The notes beneath the pieces were generated by a model. That model was not told the DNA's origin and did no database searches. It saw only the letters and a program-made list of their open reading frames with translations. From NCBI GenBank assembly GCA_964019695.1, contig OZ026518.1:75633912-75697911 (forward strand): a stretch of 64,000 nt of DNA. The letters run 5' to 3'. The translations under genes and the position numbers were made by a program. This document shows, in pieces, positions 11,230-21,557 of this stretch; position 1 is the first letter of the stretch; every line of letters begins with the position of its first letter. Source of the stretch: Loripinus fragilis. Lineage: Eukaryota > Mollusca > Bivalvia > Lucinida > Lucinidae.

Positions 11230-12337
11230 CTATAGCATCTTTAACAACGCATGAACTGATTGTTCATTATTTGAGTCAATGTTATGTGTAGCAGGTTCGC
11301 AATTCTCAATTATTACTTTTCTCTGGAATAATTTTCTGAGTACATCTATTCCATCTTTCCCAGTGTCGTCGTTATGTGGCCGCCAGTTTCTTGACTGTGT
11401 TTCATCGTCTCTCAATGTCTTTGTGCTGTTTTGTATTGAATATTCCCTTTTGTTTTTACCTATATGTTGAAGCTGAAGTAGTGGATTTTGCATTTTATCT
11501 ATTATACCCAGAGCTTCGGTGTTCATTTTCAAACTTTTAGATTGACTTCCTGCAAATGTCTTTGGATTATGATTGAGATCAGCTCGATTTATTTCTTCTT
11601 TTGGAAACTTGCTCATTTCAGAATCAGCTCTGTTTCCATCAGATGTCTCAACGTCAAAAGTTCTGCTAATTCTCTTTGACCTGGAAATGGCATTTTTCTG
11701 ACGCTCCCAACTTTCAAACTTTCCCCCAAGTTGAGATAGTTCTTCTGTTTGCTGACTTATGATTATGATGTACCCCCTTACAGACTGCTGAATACCTCCC
11801 CTTTCTCTGATCCCAATTTTGAAATATTTTCTTTGAGATTTACAGTTTCTTTTTTACGTTAAGCAGTTCTAATTTGGTATTATGCAGACCATTTCGAGTC
11901 AAATAGTATTCACATTCTATATTGCTTTGAGGATAGATAACCACCACCTCGGTTTGTTCAGAAACCTTGTTTTCATGTATTTGCTTTTTTGTATCTTTAC
12001 AAACATTTGGCTTTGAGTTATTTGTACAGGTTGAATCTACACATGAATTAGTGATTGTACCAAATTTCAGTTGACACAAACTCCTGTGATGATGGTTGTT
12101 CCTGTTGCAATAAAAACATTTCTGTTTAGTTGTTATACGCTCAAAAGCTCTGTGACCACTCAGTAAACAAATATAACATCGCCTTTTTAGCCTCTGCTTT
12201 CTTTCTTTGGCTGTTTGATATTTCACACACATGTCATTCCAGTGATTTCCAGCACAATAAAAGCAAGGTATAGTAGGTTCTTTGTCCATAATTATTGTGG
12301 ACTGAATTTTTGTTTTCTGCCTATCCTTTTCAAACAT
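11230..12337 (-). pseudogene. BEL/Pao-type gag fragment with zinc knuckles
   Basis: An open frame at 11840-12337 encodes three clustered zinc-knuckle-like motifs: CFYCAGNHWNDMC, then CYICLLSGH (last Cys replaced), then CFYCNRNNHHHRSLC. Knuckles of this type, with a KERKQRLK linker and a HHRSLC ending, are typical of BEL/Pao gag as I know the family. A second open stretch (11230-11616) continues downstream after stops. The N-terminal gag domain and all of pol are missing, so this is a remnant. Antisense to the host gene. Confidence 0.6.
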
Positions 12338-12370
12338 TTTGATAAGTCCTATCTAGGCCCTTTGTATTCT

Positions 12371-12390
12371 TGCCAGGTTTTGGCGCCAAA
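12371..12390 (-). other. Candidate primer-binding site of the BEL/Pao fragment
   Basis: Read on the - strand, TTTGGCGCCAAAACC follows the candidate LTR end CGCCACA by three bases. A TGGCGCC start is common in retroelement primer-binding sites. Which tRNA it would match is not determined. Confidence 0.4.
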
Positions 12391-12393
12391 TAT

Positions 12394-12773
12394 TGTGGCG
12401 AAACACGAAATAAATATACAATATGTGGATATGTAATAAATAGATATTGCCAAAACAAGTAAAATAATGTCTCTCAATGTCTTTTTCTTCATATAAAGTT
12501 AAATTAGCTTCCTGTTTATTGTGTCCGTATTCCTTCTGTACCTTTCCAGATATAAGTGTTGTGCTGTCTATAGTTTTCTCCATTGCTGTCCCGCCAGTGT
12601 GTGATAACTGTTTCCCTGTCATGTAATCTCACTGTTTCCAGCTTCCTAAATATCTGTGTTCAGTGACCATTGATTCCCTGTGAATTTCTGCCATCACTGT
12701 TCTTCCATCACTACTGTAACTGGTTGCTAACGTCTTCTGAACGTTAGCGACGTTAACGTCAGTTAACCTTACA
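12394..12773 (-). repeat. Candidate solo-side LTR of the BEL/Pao fragment
   Basis: On the - strand the stretch begins TGTAAGGTTAACTGACG and ends TTTCGCCACA, a TG...CA boundary of about 380 bp placed just upstream of the primer-binding site and gag. No second LTR is present in the window, so the boundary is inferred. Confidence 0.4.
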
Positions 12774-13343
12774 ATTAATGTTGATATTAATAGAAAAACA
12801 ATAAACTCTTTAAATCCAATTCATGCCTAAGAAATAAATGCATAATTATTATTATGGAAATCTACGACAGAAACTACGTTAAATGGGTTATTCATGCAGT
12901 CAAAAGCACTTGAAACATAGTCGAACATGCTGAAAAATAGCAAATATTTAGCTAGTCTAGACAAAAAACAGTCTGAAACAAAAGTGATTTCAAGATTCGC
13001 TATTAATAACTCAATTATTACTCACCAAAAATAAATTATCACAGAAATAGGATCATTCTATAAAAGGCTTTATAACAAAATATAACCTTTTTGACAAGTC
13101 AATTAATAAACTAAGTGATACCAATCAAACTTAATGAGAAGGATTAATTGATAACTGAATCAGAATGTATAAGCGCTTTAAAACTTATGACAATTAAAAA
13201 AGCCCATGCTCAGATGGTATCACAGTAGAATTTAATTAACTCTTTTGGACCAATATAAAATAATTTTATGTTAACTCTATAAATCACTCATTATAAACTG
13301 GATCGCTCACAGAACAAGCACAATTAACACTCTTTTACAAGTA
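12774..13343. other. AT-rich intron, nothing recognised
   Basis: Very AT-rich sequence between the retroelement fragment and the mariner insertion, with no domain, repeat or splice signal that I can support. Confidence 0.5.
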
Positions 13344-13483
13344 CATGGGGTGATTGATAAATTCGAGAATTTCTTTAATATTAGATGCTGAATTGGGCGT
13401 AGGTTAATGAAACTTTGGCAACATGCTAAAATATCAATTAGGAACATTTTGACGACGTGAAGACCTCATGATGTCAGAACTAA

Positions 13484-13515
13484 TACCGTGACGTCACATT
13501 TATGACGTCACGGTA
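13484..13515. promoter_or_regulatory. 13-bp palindrome with two TGACGTCA boxes in mariner leader
   Basis: TACCGTGACGTCA (13484-13496) and its perfect inverse TGACGTCACGGTA (13503-13515) surround a six-base loop, just 5' of the transposase start at 13534. Each arm contains TGACGTCA, the consensus cAMP-response element. A promoter role is inference. Confidence 0.5.
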
Positions 13516-13533
13516 AACGCGCATCGTCGAGAA

Positions 13534-14503
13534 ATGGCGGACGACGTGGTTCACGAACAGCGTACTGTAATTAAATTCTATGTAAAATCAGGAAAGAATA
13601 TGCCCGAAATTAAAGAAGACCTGCAAAAAGTTTACGGGGACTCTCGTTTCACAAATAGTTGTATTCACAAGTGGTTTCATTGATTCAGTGACGGTAGAAA
13701 GTCTGTGAAAGATGACAATAAATACGGTCAAAAGAATTTCTGCAATAGAAGAATATGTTATGAAAGATAAAGTTAGGCGAATTACTGTTCAGCAGGTAGG
13801 TGAGAACTTTGACATTAGCTATGGGACTGCTCAAGATATTCTGACAAATGTACTTGGAATGCGAAGGGTTTGTGCACGTTGGGTGCCTAGACTGCTTGTT
13901 CCAGAACAGATGGCAGTTAGGGTTCAAATATGCACAGAACTTCAACAGAAATTGTCGGATGAAGGTGATTCATTTCTTAATAAAGTGATAACATGTGATG
14001 AAACATGGTTTCATTTCTTTGAGCCCGAAAGTAAGCAACAAAGCTCAATGTAGAAGCATACTTGGTCCTTTTAAAGTCGGTTGGCAAAGTAATGTCAATA
14101 ATATTTTGTGATACGAAGGGAATTGTACTCAATCATATGGTTCCTGACAAAACTATTGTTAAATGGTGACTACTATTCCGAGTACTTCGAGAACAACTCC
14201 GAAGAGCTATTCCAGATAAGCCCCCGGAATTGTACAGGTCAGGATTCATTCTACACCAAATCAGTACATGTCAGTCGTGTTGTCAAGCAACTTGAGCGAT
14301 TAAATATAGAACCACTTCAACACCCACCATACAGTCCAAATTTGGCTATTTGTGACTTCTTTCTGTTTCCAACCGTAAAAGATCACCTTCGTGGAAGGAA
14401 ATTCGAGTCCAGAGAGGAACTAGGTACTGCAATAACAGAGGCGCTTCGAACGGTGACACATGATGGCCTGCAGCACGTGTTCGACAGGTGGGTGGAAAGA
14501 TAA
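13534..14503 (+). pseudogene. mariner transposase, broken
   Basis: The frame starts at 13534 with MADDVVHEQRTVIKFY and an N-terminal helix-turn-helix, then meets TGA at 13681-13683 inside the usual WF-x-RFSDGR segment. A frameshift follows; the frame from 13712 carries ITVQQVGENFDISYGTAQ and the first catalytic-site block CDETWFHFFEPES, then TAG at 14051. A third frame (14108-14503) retains PYSPNLAICDFFLFP and HLRGRKF. The middle catalytic block is not recognisable. Normally the enzyme cuts and pastes the element at TA sites. Confidence 0.9.
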
Positions 14504-14622
14504 GACAAGTGCATTAAAGCAAAGGGGTCTTACTTTGAAAAGGAATGAACTTTATTTGTAAGTACCTATATCAGTATTTACATAGTTTAGAAAATTCTCG
14601 AATTTATCGATCACCTCTCATA

Positions 14623-16148
14623 CTTTTGCAAGGCTTAAATTGAGTGCAATATTTGGTTTCTTACTGCCTAAGCCATGTACTAAAAATAAAAAAGTGAAAA
14701 TTCTGCTAAACAGGAGGCATACCTAAATGCTTTTTTTACATTTTTGAACCCTGGGTCCTCAATCTACTATCCCTTTCATATGAGTTATGCATTCCAGTTG
14801 TTCATATTTCACGTTTAAAAGCTTCCATTTACATTTATTTATTTTAATTAGTCCCATTACATATCTAGAGAATGTAAAATTAATAAATGAGTGCATGCGT
14901 ATGGCTTACCTATTGGACTAGGACACAATACAGTACCGCCATTAAGGCTGGAACCATGAACCTCTTAATCTCAAGTCAGATATTTTACCACTGTGTCACT
15001 GCCCTCCTCCGCATGTCCTGTTTTAATAGAAAATAGCATGTTTGGAAGCTATAATTTATAGTAAAAGTAAGTAAGGTTGCAAAGATCAGGAATCGATACA
15101 ATCAAGTACCACACCTGACCCAGGATACCAATGGAAAAGTGACAAACCCACAGAAGACACCACAAACGAGAGCCAAGAGGAGACTATTAACATTGGCTTA
15201 AACTTTCATTGAGTTTCATATTTATATATTACTCCTCAAAATCATCGAAGGACAAAGACTTTCGAACCGGGTATAATTAGCTCAATCATCTAAATTCTGT
15301 ACAATTTGACCCACATATTTCTACCTTTTTATGCCCATAAATCAGGAATAAATATGACTGATTTCCATGCCATAACTGTGTCATACCCCCAAAACACACT
15401 CTCAAAAGGCAGTGGGTGGGGTAAAGAAATTGACTGTAGTCATTCCAGTAGAATGAAAGTAATATCAAATTAAACTTTCTTTTAAACAGTTTCGCTAACA
15501 TGCAAACGATTTCTTCAAACAATTTCATTAGACTTGTAAGTAAACAGCTTCATCTCTGACAATAGAATTTTGACATTGTTTAGTTTTTTGAACCAGATTT
15601 TCAATCGTCATTCAATGCATTTGAGCGTTAGAAAGATGTTCTTACAAATTGTATAAGGATTGTCACAGACAAACGACAAAACAAACTGTCTGAACTAATA
15701 GCCTGGTCATTACGTCACAGCCAAAAGGAGCATTTTTTCTCTCACATGAAGCGGTGGATAGTATCGACAGGATTAAAAACACAATAAAATAATGCAAATT
15801 CTGAGATTTCAGCATCTAAAAGCATTATATTTTTCATTTCATGGAGTTCTGTGGCCCATGGATCAGACACATAAAATGACATTCCAATGCATTTAGGTCA
15901 AGTTTTAAAATGACACAAAATCCATGTTAGTAACATTTTCTACCATTCTCTTTTTGCTGTTACACTTGGCAGGAGGGCGTCAAAGATGTCCAAAAAAATT
16001 ACAGTAGGTTGTAAAACTGGTTTTCAAAACACGTTCTACAAAAATGCATCAATATTATAATTGATAGTATTGGTCCTATAATTATTTTAGGAGTATTTCA
16101 AAATGTGGCTATATGCTCGCACAGTACATATGTTTTAATTTATTTCAG
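14623..16148. other. Intron with a copy of the reverse-transcriptase element tail (about 15065-15185)
   Basis: Bases 15065-15185 (AAGATCAGGAATCGATACAA, then CCACACCTGACCCAGGATAC) are the inverted counterpart of the 3' region at 46950-47090 and match 54425-54520 directly. The rest is AT-rich intron. Confidence 0.55.
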
Positions 16149-16264
16149 TGTCACGGACAATGTTATGTGCCCCAGGGTATACAGGATCCTCTTGTGAATT
16201 ACAGCAAGACCCAAACACTTATTGCACCGTGAATAATTGTTTTGACAATACAGCATCATGCAAG
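16149..16264 (+). CDS. Notch-like receptor exon: end of EGF and start of LNR-A
   Basis: Exon of 116 nt entering in phase 1 and leaving in phase 0 (acceptor TTTATTTCAG ending 16148; donor AAG|GTAATG at 16265). It completes an EGF repeat (CAPGYTGSSCE) and then begins the first Lin12/Notch repeat: YCTVNNCFDNTASCK, which continues as PLCNRAEC in the next exon. The phase-0 exit matches the phase-0 entry of the 18760 exon. Confidence 0.75.
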
Positions 16265-16361
16265 GTAATGCATTAATTTCCATTTATATTCATGATTTTG
16301 ACTTCTAATAAATTTAAACTCATCTGAATAAAAATGCATAAATGGGCAAGCCATGATAATT

Positions 16362-16600
16362 TGGGCCACATCGCGAGAAACCATGTCTTCAGGGTTTCCA
16401 ACAAAGTGAGATTTAAACAAGCCTACTCAGCTACAGAGACTAGCTAGAAAATTGAAATTTCGCTTGTAGCAAGTCTAGATATCATACTTTCCTATAAGCG
16501 AATACCAAAGGCGCTGATCAGACTGTGCGGATGCGCAGACTGGTCTGCACCTTTGTTGCTTGCAAACCCCCAAAGACAGGTTTTCACGTGTTGCGGCAAA
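16362..16600. mobile_element. MITE family B copy
   Basis: GGGCCACATCGCGAGAAACC at the left and AGGTTTTCACGTGTTGCGGC at the right are diverged terminal repeats, with the family core GCGCTGATCAGACTG between. Matches the copy at 3326-3550 over its whole length. Confidence 0.75.
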
Positions 16601-17045
16601 TTTGGTACTTTATCACATCGTAATGATGTCAGGAATTCCAAAACTATTTTAACTCTCAGGCAGTCTTGACATTGACAAAAGTGATGTCTACCGATCTACA
16701 CTCTATGGCTTATTTCAGTTCTAAAATAATGCAGCCTAAAATGTCATAATAACAAAAAAATTGCTGCATTCTCGAAAGTGATGTGCACCGAGAATTCGCC
16801 TTGGTAGACATCACTTTCTGCGGTTGAAAACTCCTGATGTGAACCTCAAAAAAGGCACCAACTGAACTGTATAATGACTCAATATTTCTGGATTATTTTT
16901 ACAAGGATAGAACATATATTCATGAAAGTAGCAGTAATTACAGATACATGTAACTCGTTCATTGTTGAGCCACTGGATAGAGAAGATATTGATATGAAAA
17001 ATTCATCTAGTTAAAACTAAATTAGATATACGTTATATGAGCGTC
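16601..17045. other. Intron with an inverted GAAAGTGATGT pair
   Basis: AAAGTGATGTCTACCGATC (16678) and GAAAGTGATGTGCACC (16775) are matched by the inverted GGTAGACATCACTTTC (16803). Probably an old fold-back element; no coding content seen. Confidence 0.4.
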
Positions 17046-17275
17046 GACATGCGAGTTCCAACAATGTGGTATATGCGACCAGCAATGCCTCAGTTCAGCC
17101 TATTCATATGTGCAGTCTGATCAGAGCCAAAATGCTAGTCGCTTGAATATTCTATGAGTTACTGACTGAACATCATTTGGAGTTTCTAAGCTTAAAAGGA
17201 GACTGCACTTGTTCATCTCAGTCTACACTTATCAAAATACCACATTGTTGGAAACCACCAGTCGGTGCTCATATA
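17046..17275. mobile_element. MITE family A copy
   Basis: Begins CATGCGAGTTCCAACAATG and ends CACATTGTTGGAAACCACC, inverted copies. The interior (TGGAGTTTCTAAGCTTAAAA) matches the family A copies at 2763 and 57045. Confidence 0.75.
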
Positions 17276-18415
17276 TTCAGAACTGCACACAATATTATAT
17301 CCGATATTCTTGAAGCAATTAATGGGTCGAGCTGCATTTTGAAAAGCAAAGTATGCCTAAATTGAGACCTTCTTTTGTAATTGCCAATAAAATTAGAAAG
17401 CAAGATCTCAGGCTCTAAAACAAATTTTAAAGATTAACTTGATTGCACCAATGCATAGTGTATGTAGAAGTCTATACACAAAATCTGGCTTCAAAACATC
17501 CGCTCGGAACATTTGGTTCTCCGCCCCAGACCTATTGTGATTCCAGCGTGAATCTCTCATGTGATTCTGCCTAGGAACTATCATGATTCCACACAGAAGC
17601 TTTCTCAATACCGCTCATAAAAGTCCTAAATTCGGCCCTTAAAATTTTACAGAATTCTATCTAATTTGCATATGCCGCCCCTGCTGGTAGCTAATATATC
17701 CCCCAAATACATCAGAGGCGAATGGTGCAAATTTACGGGTGGAATAAAAGAAAATTCCGCTTGTATATTGGGTGCAACATTTCTTCCAGGCGTACTTTAC
17801 TCTCAAAATCTTAAGAAAACATAGGTAAAGTGCGGATGGAAAGATAAGAGGATGTGCAAAGTATTGCAGTTCAAACTCCATGTAAATACTAGTACGGCAA
17901 AGCATTACTTTAAAAGTAAAATGTCATTTCAATTTCCTGAACAATAAAAGCAAAAGAAGGTTTGGCCGCTCAAGCCCTGCGGTAATAAAATTTTTCATAC
18001 CTATCTTAACTGAGTATGGAATTTATTCTGAGCATAAATGTTAACATGCTAACTAATGTTGGCATTTTAACATTTATGCGCAAAATAAATACAGCATCTG
18101 AGAGTTTTAAAGCGAAAAAATCTTCATTTCAGACCATTTTATTTTTTATGAGCAATCAAAATTTTATGCTCAGTTGAAAAAAAAAATAAAAAAAAAACCA
18201 ACGTTTTATTACAAGGGGTCCGGTCTTATAGATGATCATAGGATTTGATTGCATATGTTTTAGCTTATTGCTTAATATGTTGTGCTTGCTATTGCTTACT
18301 TGTGACTGCTTGTGACGTGGTTTGACATCTCTGAGCTACAAACCCATTTCATTAATTCAAGCCAATTACTGCAATATCTTTCGAGTTCAATTTCGAATAT
18401 GTCTGATCATTAATC
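17276..18415. other. Intron with repeat family E at about 17995-18130
   Basis: The family E core GTTGGCATTTTAACATTTAT lies at 18059, with the inverted CATAAATGTTAACATGC at 18035. A long A-run is at 18178-18199. No exon recognised. Confidence 0.5.
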
Positions 18416-18417
18416 AT

Positions 18418-18720
18418 GCGCGGATCCAGAGGGGGCGGCAGGGGGTCCGAACCCCCCTAGAAAATCACAAAATATAGGTTTTTTTAGCAATACTGTTCCG
18501 GATCCCCTGGAAAATCACGAAGCTACCGAGCCAGATTCATTGTGGGCTATCATCCGTCCACTTACGAAACGCCATTATAATGGCGTTTCGCTGGTGGGCC
18601 GATGATGGCCCACTTTTAGTCTTATATGGATCCACTGTCCTCCCCTCATCAACTAAAAAACAAAAAAGCGTTGTCTGAGTTGGACCCCCTCTGACAAAAA
18701 AGTTCTATACCCGCGCTTGC
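18418..18720. mobile_element. MITE family F copy
   Basis: Begins GCGCGGATCCAGAGGGGG and ends with TATACCCGCGC, roughly inverted. A GGGGGTCCGAACCCCCC stem near the left end is a family hallmark, seen also at 42880 and 50190. An internal hairpin, GAAACGCCATTATAATGGCG, lies near 18567. It ends 40 bases before the LNR exon. Confidence 0.6.
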
Positions 18721-18759
18721 TAATGCTTTTTTTATATCTTACCTGTAATGGTGGTATAG

Positions 18760-19075
18760 CCCCTCTGCAACAGAGCTGAGTGCAATGGAACCAACCTCTG
18801 CACCTTCACTGACTTTCATTCGGATGCCTACGCCAACGTAACCAAAGACTGTAGAAGATACTTTGCTGATGGTTACACCCACCCGGACTGTAACAATGAG
18901 GAAAATTTGTTCGATGGATTTGATGATATTATAGGGACACTGAATGATTGCAGCCCTTTCTTTAATACAATATGCACACAGAAGATATCGGATGGCATAT
19001 GTGATCCACAGTGTAATAACTCAGATTGTATGTGGGATGGACTTGATTGTATTGATACGACTCTAGAGACATTTG
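18760..19075 (+). CDS. Notch-like receptor exon: Lin12/Notch repeats A to C
   Basis: Exon of 316 nt, entering in phase 0 and leaving in phase 1 (acceptor GTGGTATAG ending 18759; donor GTGAGC at 19076). Joined to the previous exon it gives three LNR units, as in the Notch negative regulatory region. LNR-A is YCTVNNCFDNTASCK plus PLCNRAEC. LNR-B reads CRRYFADGYTHPDCNN and then LFDGFDD, keeping the calcium-site Asp/Asn pattern but only two of six cysteines. LNR-C is fully canonical: DGICDPQCNNSDCMWDGLDC. In Notch these units mask the activating cleavage site; the same role here is inference. Confidence 0.85.
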
Positions 19076-19288
19076 GTGAGCAGTCTATATTTAACCCTTT
19101 CCTTCATGAATATTCATGCTAAGCTCCACCCACTATGAGTTTTTATAAAAATAAACGTTGAACAAAGACATTACTTGTCCATTTGGTGAGTAGTCTATAT
19201 TTAACCCTTTCCTTCATGAATATGCATGCTTATCACCACCCCCATTAATTATTATATAAATAAACTTTGAACAAAGACATTACTTGTC
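19071..19288. repeat. 110-bp tandem duplication including the LNR exon splice donor
   Basis: ATTTGGTGAG at 19071 recurs at 19181, and both copies continue with AGTCTATATTTAACCC, CCTTCATGAATAT and GAACAAAGACATTACTTGTC. The first copy spans the last five exon bases and the donor GTGAGC; the second carries GTGAGT. The copies differ by small indels and substitutions. Confidence 0.85.
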
Positions 19289-20423
19289 AGGTCCACTAGT
19301 GTAGGACCATATCTAGTCATATTTCTTATATGCAAAAAGAGTAGACCCATATCAGGCAGTTCTTACAAGAGCTGCCTGATCTCGGTATGCTCTGTTTGCA
19401 AAAGCGTTAAAAGGTGTCTCTATGAGGTAAATGGTTAAAGGCTAAATAACCGTACTATACTTCCAATGATTACCGCCAACATATTGTAAAGGACACCAGA
19501 GGTATATTCCATGAGGACATGTGCACTAGAACTGACTCCTCCATATAAGTACCCCACCCATTTGTGCAGTATCTTAAGTGGCAGAATTTACTTTGTTATC
19601 ATCGGAGACATCAAAAGCTAGACAACACATGAACAAACAGTGATTATCCTAATGTTTTGAAATGGAAAGTAACACAAATTAATCGTTATTTACTTACTGG
19701 GAGCTTCAAGAACTTTACACTGCATCAGCTGATTTGCGGAACTGTCACAGATTTTTCCATTACGATGACACACTCCAGTGTGAATAAATGATGAACAAGA
19801 GCTGCTACAACCTGATAGAATTAAGTCCCTAACACTTTGAAGTCCACAGAATTTGGGCATCCTTGTTATATTTCACTCAAAGTCTCTTAAAATGTGATAT
19901 TTGATTAGCTTTCAACACGGTTGAAACACCCTCAAATGTAAACTCTGTAGAGTTTACCTTGACCTTGCTTCAGTCGGGTTGGCTTAAATCATGAGCTTGC
20001 TAAGTAGTTATGGCAGATGATAGGCAAGCGTTGGCTGTCTTTTATTTGCCATATAAATCTGGAGGAAAGGACCTCCATTATTTCAAGAAGGACTTCGTAA
20101 ATTAATTATTTTCATGGTATTTCTGACACTTTTTGTCAAGCGCAGTATCACTTTTCGCGCACTGGTCGCGCACTTCCAGTGTATCCGTACACTGTTGGAA
20201 ACGACTTTTGAGCAAGGTCCTTTCCGTTATTAGGAAGTCCTTTATTATATAAATCAGCTCCTTAGAACCCAGATATTCTTTGCAACAAAAGGACTTCAAT
20301 CCCCTATTTTTGTACTTCTCAGAATTCGCCTAATCAGGGATTGTTTTCTGAGAGGGCCAGAAATAGTCCGCCGTTGTTGCGATGTCATTGGCTGGCACAG
20401 TCACGTGGTACACTGCCGGAATC

Positions 20424-20430
20424 TATATAA
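20424..20430 (+). promoter_or_regulatory. LTR promoter TATA box
   Basis: TATATAA lies in ATCTATATAAGGCGGAG, preceded by an E-box (TCACGTGG at 20401). Transcription would be expected to start about 25-30 bases downstream. The 3' LTR has the same box at 30744-30750, with two changed bases just downstream. Confidence 0.65.
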
Positions 20431-21286
20431 GGCGGAGTGGAAGGATGATTCGGCCTTCCCAGATCAAAGTCTGAACCGCGGCAAATTCAAAGCTTTATTA
20501 CAAACACTTTGAGAATTTTGAGGCATTTGTCCAAGGTACTAAGCATGTTCAGCACAGAGTATATTGCCCCCATGCGTAGAACGCTTTGTAGACTTTGCAA
20601 ATCTCTACAATTGAGAGAAATCTGTCTGTTTATCTTGGTTTACAACTCAGAGCCAGATCGTTTGTTTACGCTAGCAACCAACAAGTACCACCTTTTTTAA
20701 AAGATGCCAGCCCTTACCAAATCACTCCCATAGTTGACGTTTTTATGATATTTGGAGTGCGTCTTGTGTTATGTGATTTATGCAGCCACCTTTCTCTTAT
20801 ATCTATATGATGTTAGATTAGATGTTAGATTATTTATTATTGATGAGTGAGGAAATGCATGATTAGATCCCACCTTATTTGCGGTCATGCTACAGTACGT
20901 GAGCTGTCTACGGTTTAACGGGTTATGTGATTTATTATCTCTGCGATATCGATTTGGCTATTCAGGCGCTTATATAACGTGATGCTATATGCTGAGGCTA
21001 TATGCCAGACTAAGCGGTGTACCATGTCATTATGCCAGTCATGATTGTGATACTGTGAATGACAATGCTTTTGAATACTACAACCAGGGGCGTAGACTAA
21101 TCATCTTGAGTCCACCATGCAGTAGATAGAAGTTACAGAAGTATTTAGCAGAGCCCTACTGATTTGTTTAGAGTACCTGTTTTGTGCAGAAGCTGTAGCA
21201 CCCAAAGATACTACTGCATCTATACCAAACAGTTCCATTATCTGCCCTGCTGCGCCCCTGGTGTACACATGTGGAGTACCCAAAAT

Positions 21287-21292
21287 AATAAA
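21287..21292 (+). terminator. LTR polyadenylation signal
   Basis: AATAAA in the last 100 bases of the LTR, followed by a T/G-rich stretch (AGTATTGTGATG). The equivalent in the 3' LTR is at 31607-31612 and would end the element's transcripts. Confidence 0.65.
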
Positions 21293-21381
21293 GTATTGTG
21301 ATGAAAGTAACCTCAGTTTTTGTATCCTGACCCGATGACTACAGCTTGGTCACCTCGATGACCCAGAGGTGCCTTGCAATT

Positions 21382-21399
21382 TGGTGTCAGAAGTGGGAT
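21382..21399 (+). other. Primer-binding site
   Basis: TGGTGTCAGAAGTGGGAT begins three bases after the LTR terminus. Its complement ends in CCA and, from memory, resembles the 3' end of an animal leucine tRNA (acceptor GTCAGAA pairing). The tRNA identity needs a database comparison. Confidence 0.65.
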
Positions 21400-21557
21400 A
21401 CCTTCTTAATTAGGTGTCCAGTGATACGAACCAACGCCAAGGGCAGAGGAGATGTATGATGGTTAAATGAAAACAAGCTATTATTTTGTTTTGACTTTTT
21501 ATTTATACAAACAATCTAAGTAGTGAAGAGACTCAATTTTATCTTCAAGGTCAAGCC

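Larger units (their letters stand above)
13344..14620 (+). mobile_element. mariner-type DNA transposon, inactive
   Basis: A 1277-bp element flanked by the TA dinucleotide (13342-13343 and 14621-14622), the expected mariner target duplication. Terminal inverted repeats are GGTGATTGATAAATTCGAGA on the left and its inverted form (TCGAATTTATCGATCACC) on the right. One decayed transposase occupies the interior. Length and ends fit mariner closely. Confidence 0.9.
19485..21378 (+). repeat. 5' LTR of the gypsy element
   Basis: Starts TGTAAAGGACACCAGAGG and ends GGTGCCTTGCA, a TG...CA LTR of 1894 bp, long for this class. It includes a TATA box and a polyadenylation signal, annotated separately. Short open frames within both LTRs (for example 20509-20700) are the same sequence in duplicate and show no domain. 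Confidence 0.95.

Noticed and set aside
20509..20810. Small proteins encoded in the LTRs
   Set aside because: The frames occur identically in both LTRs only because the LTRs are duplicates; no domain, start context or codon bias supports them.
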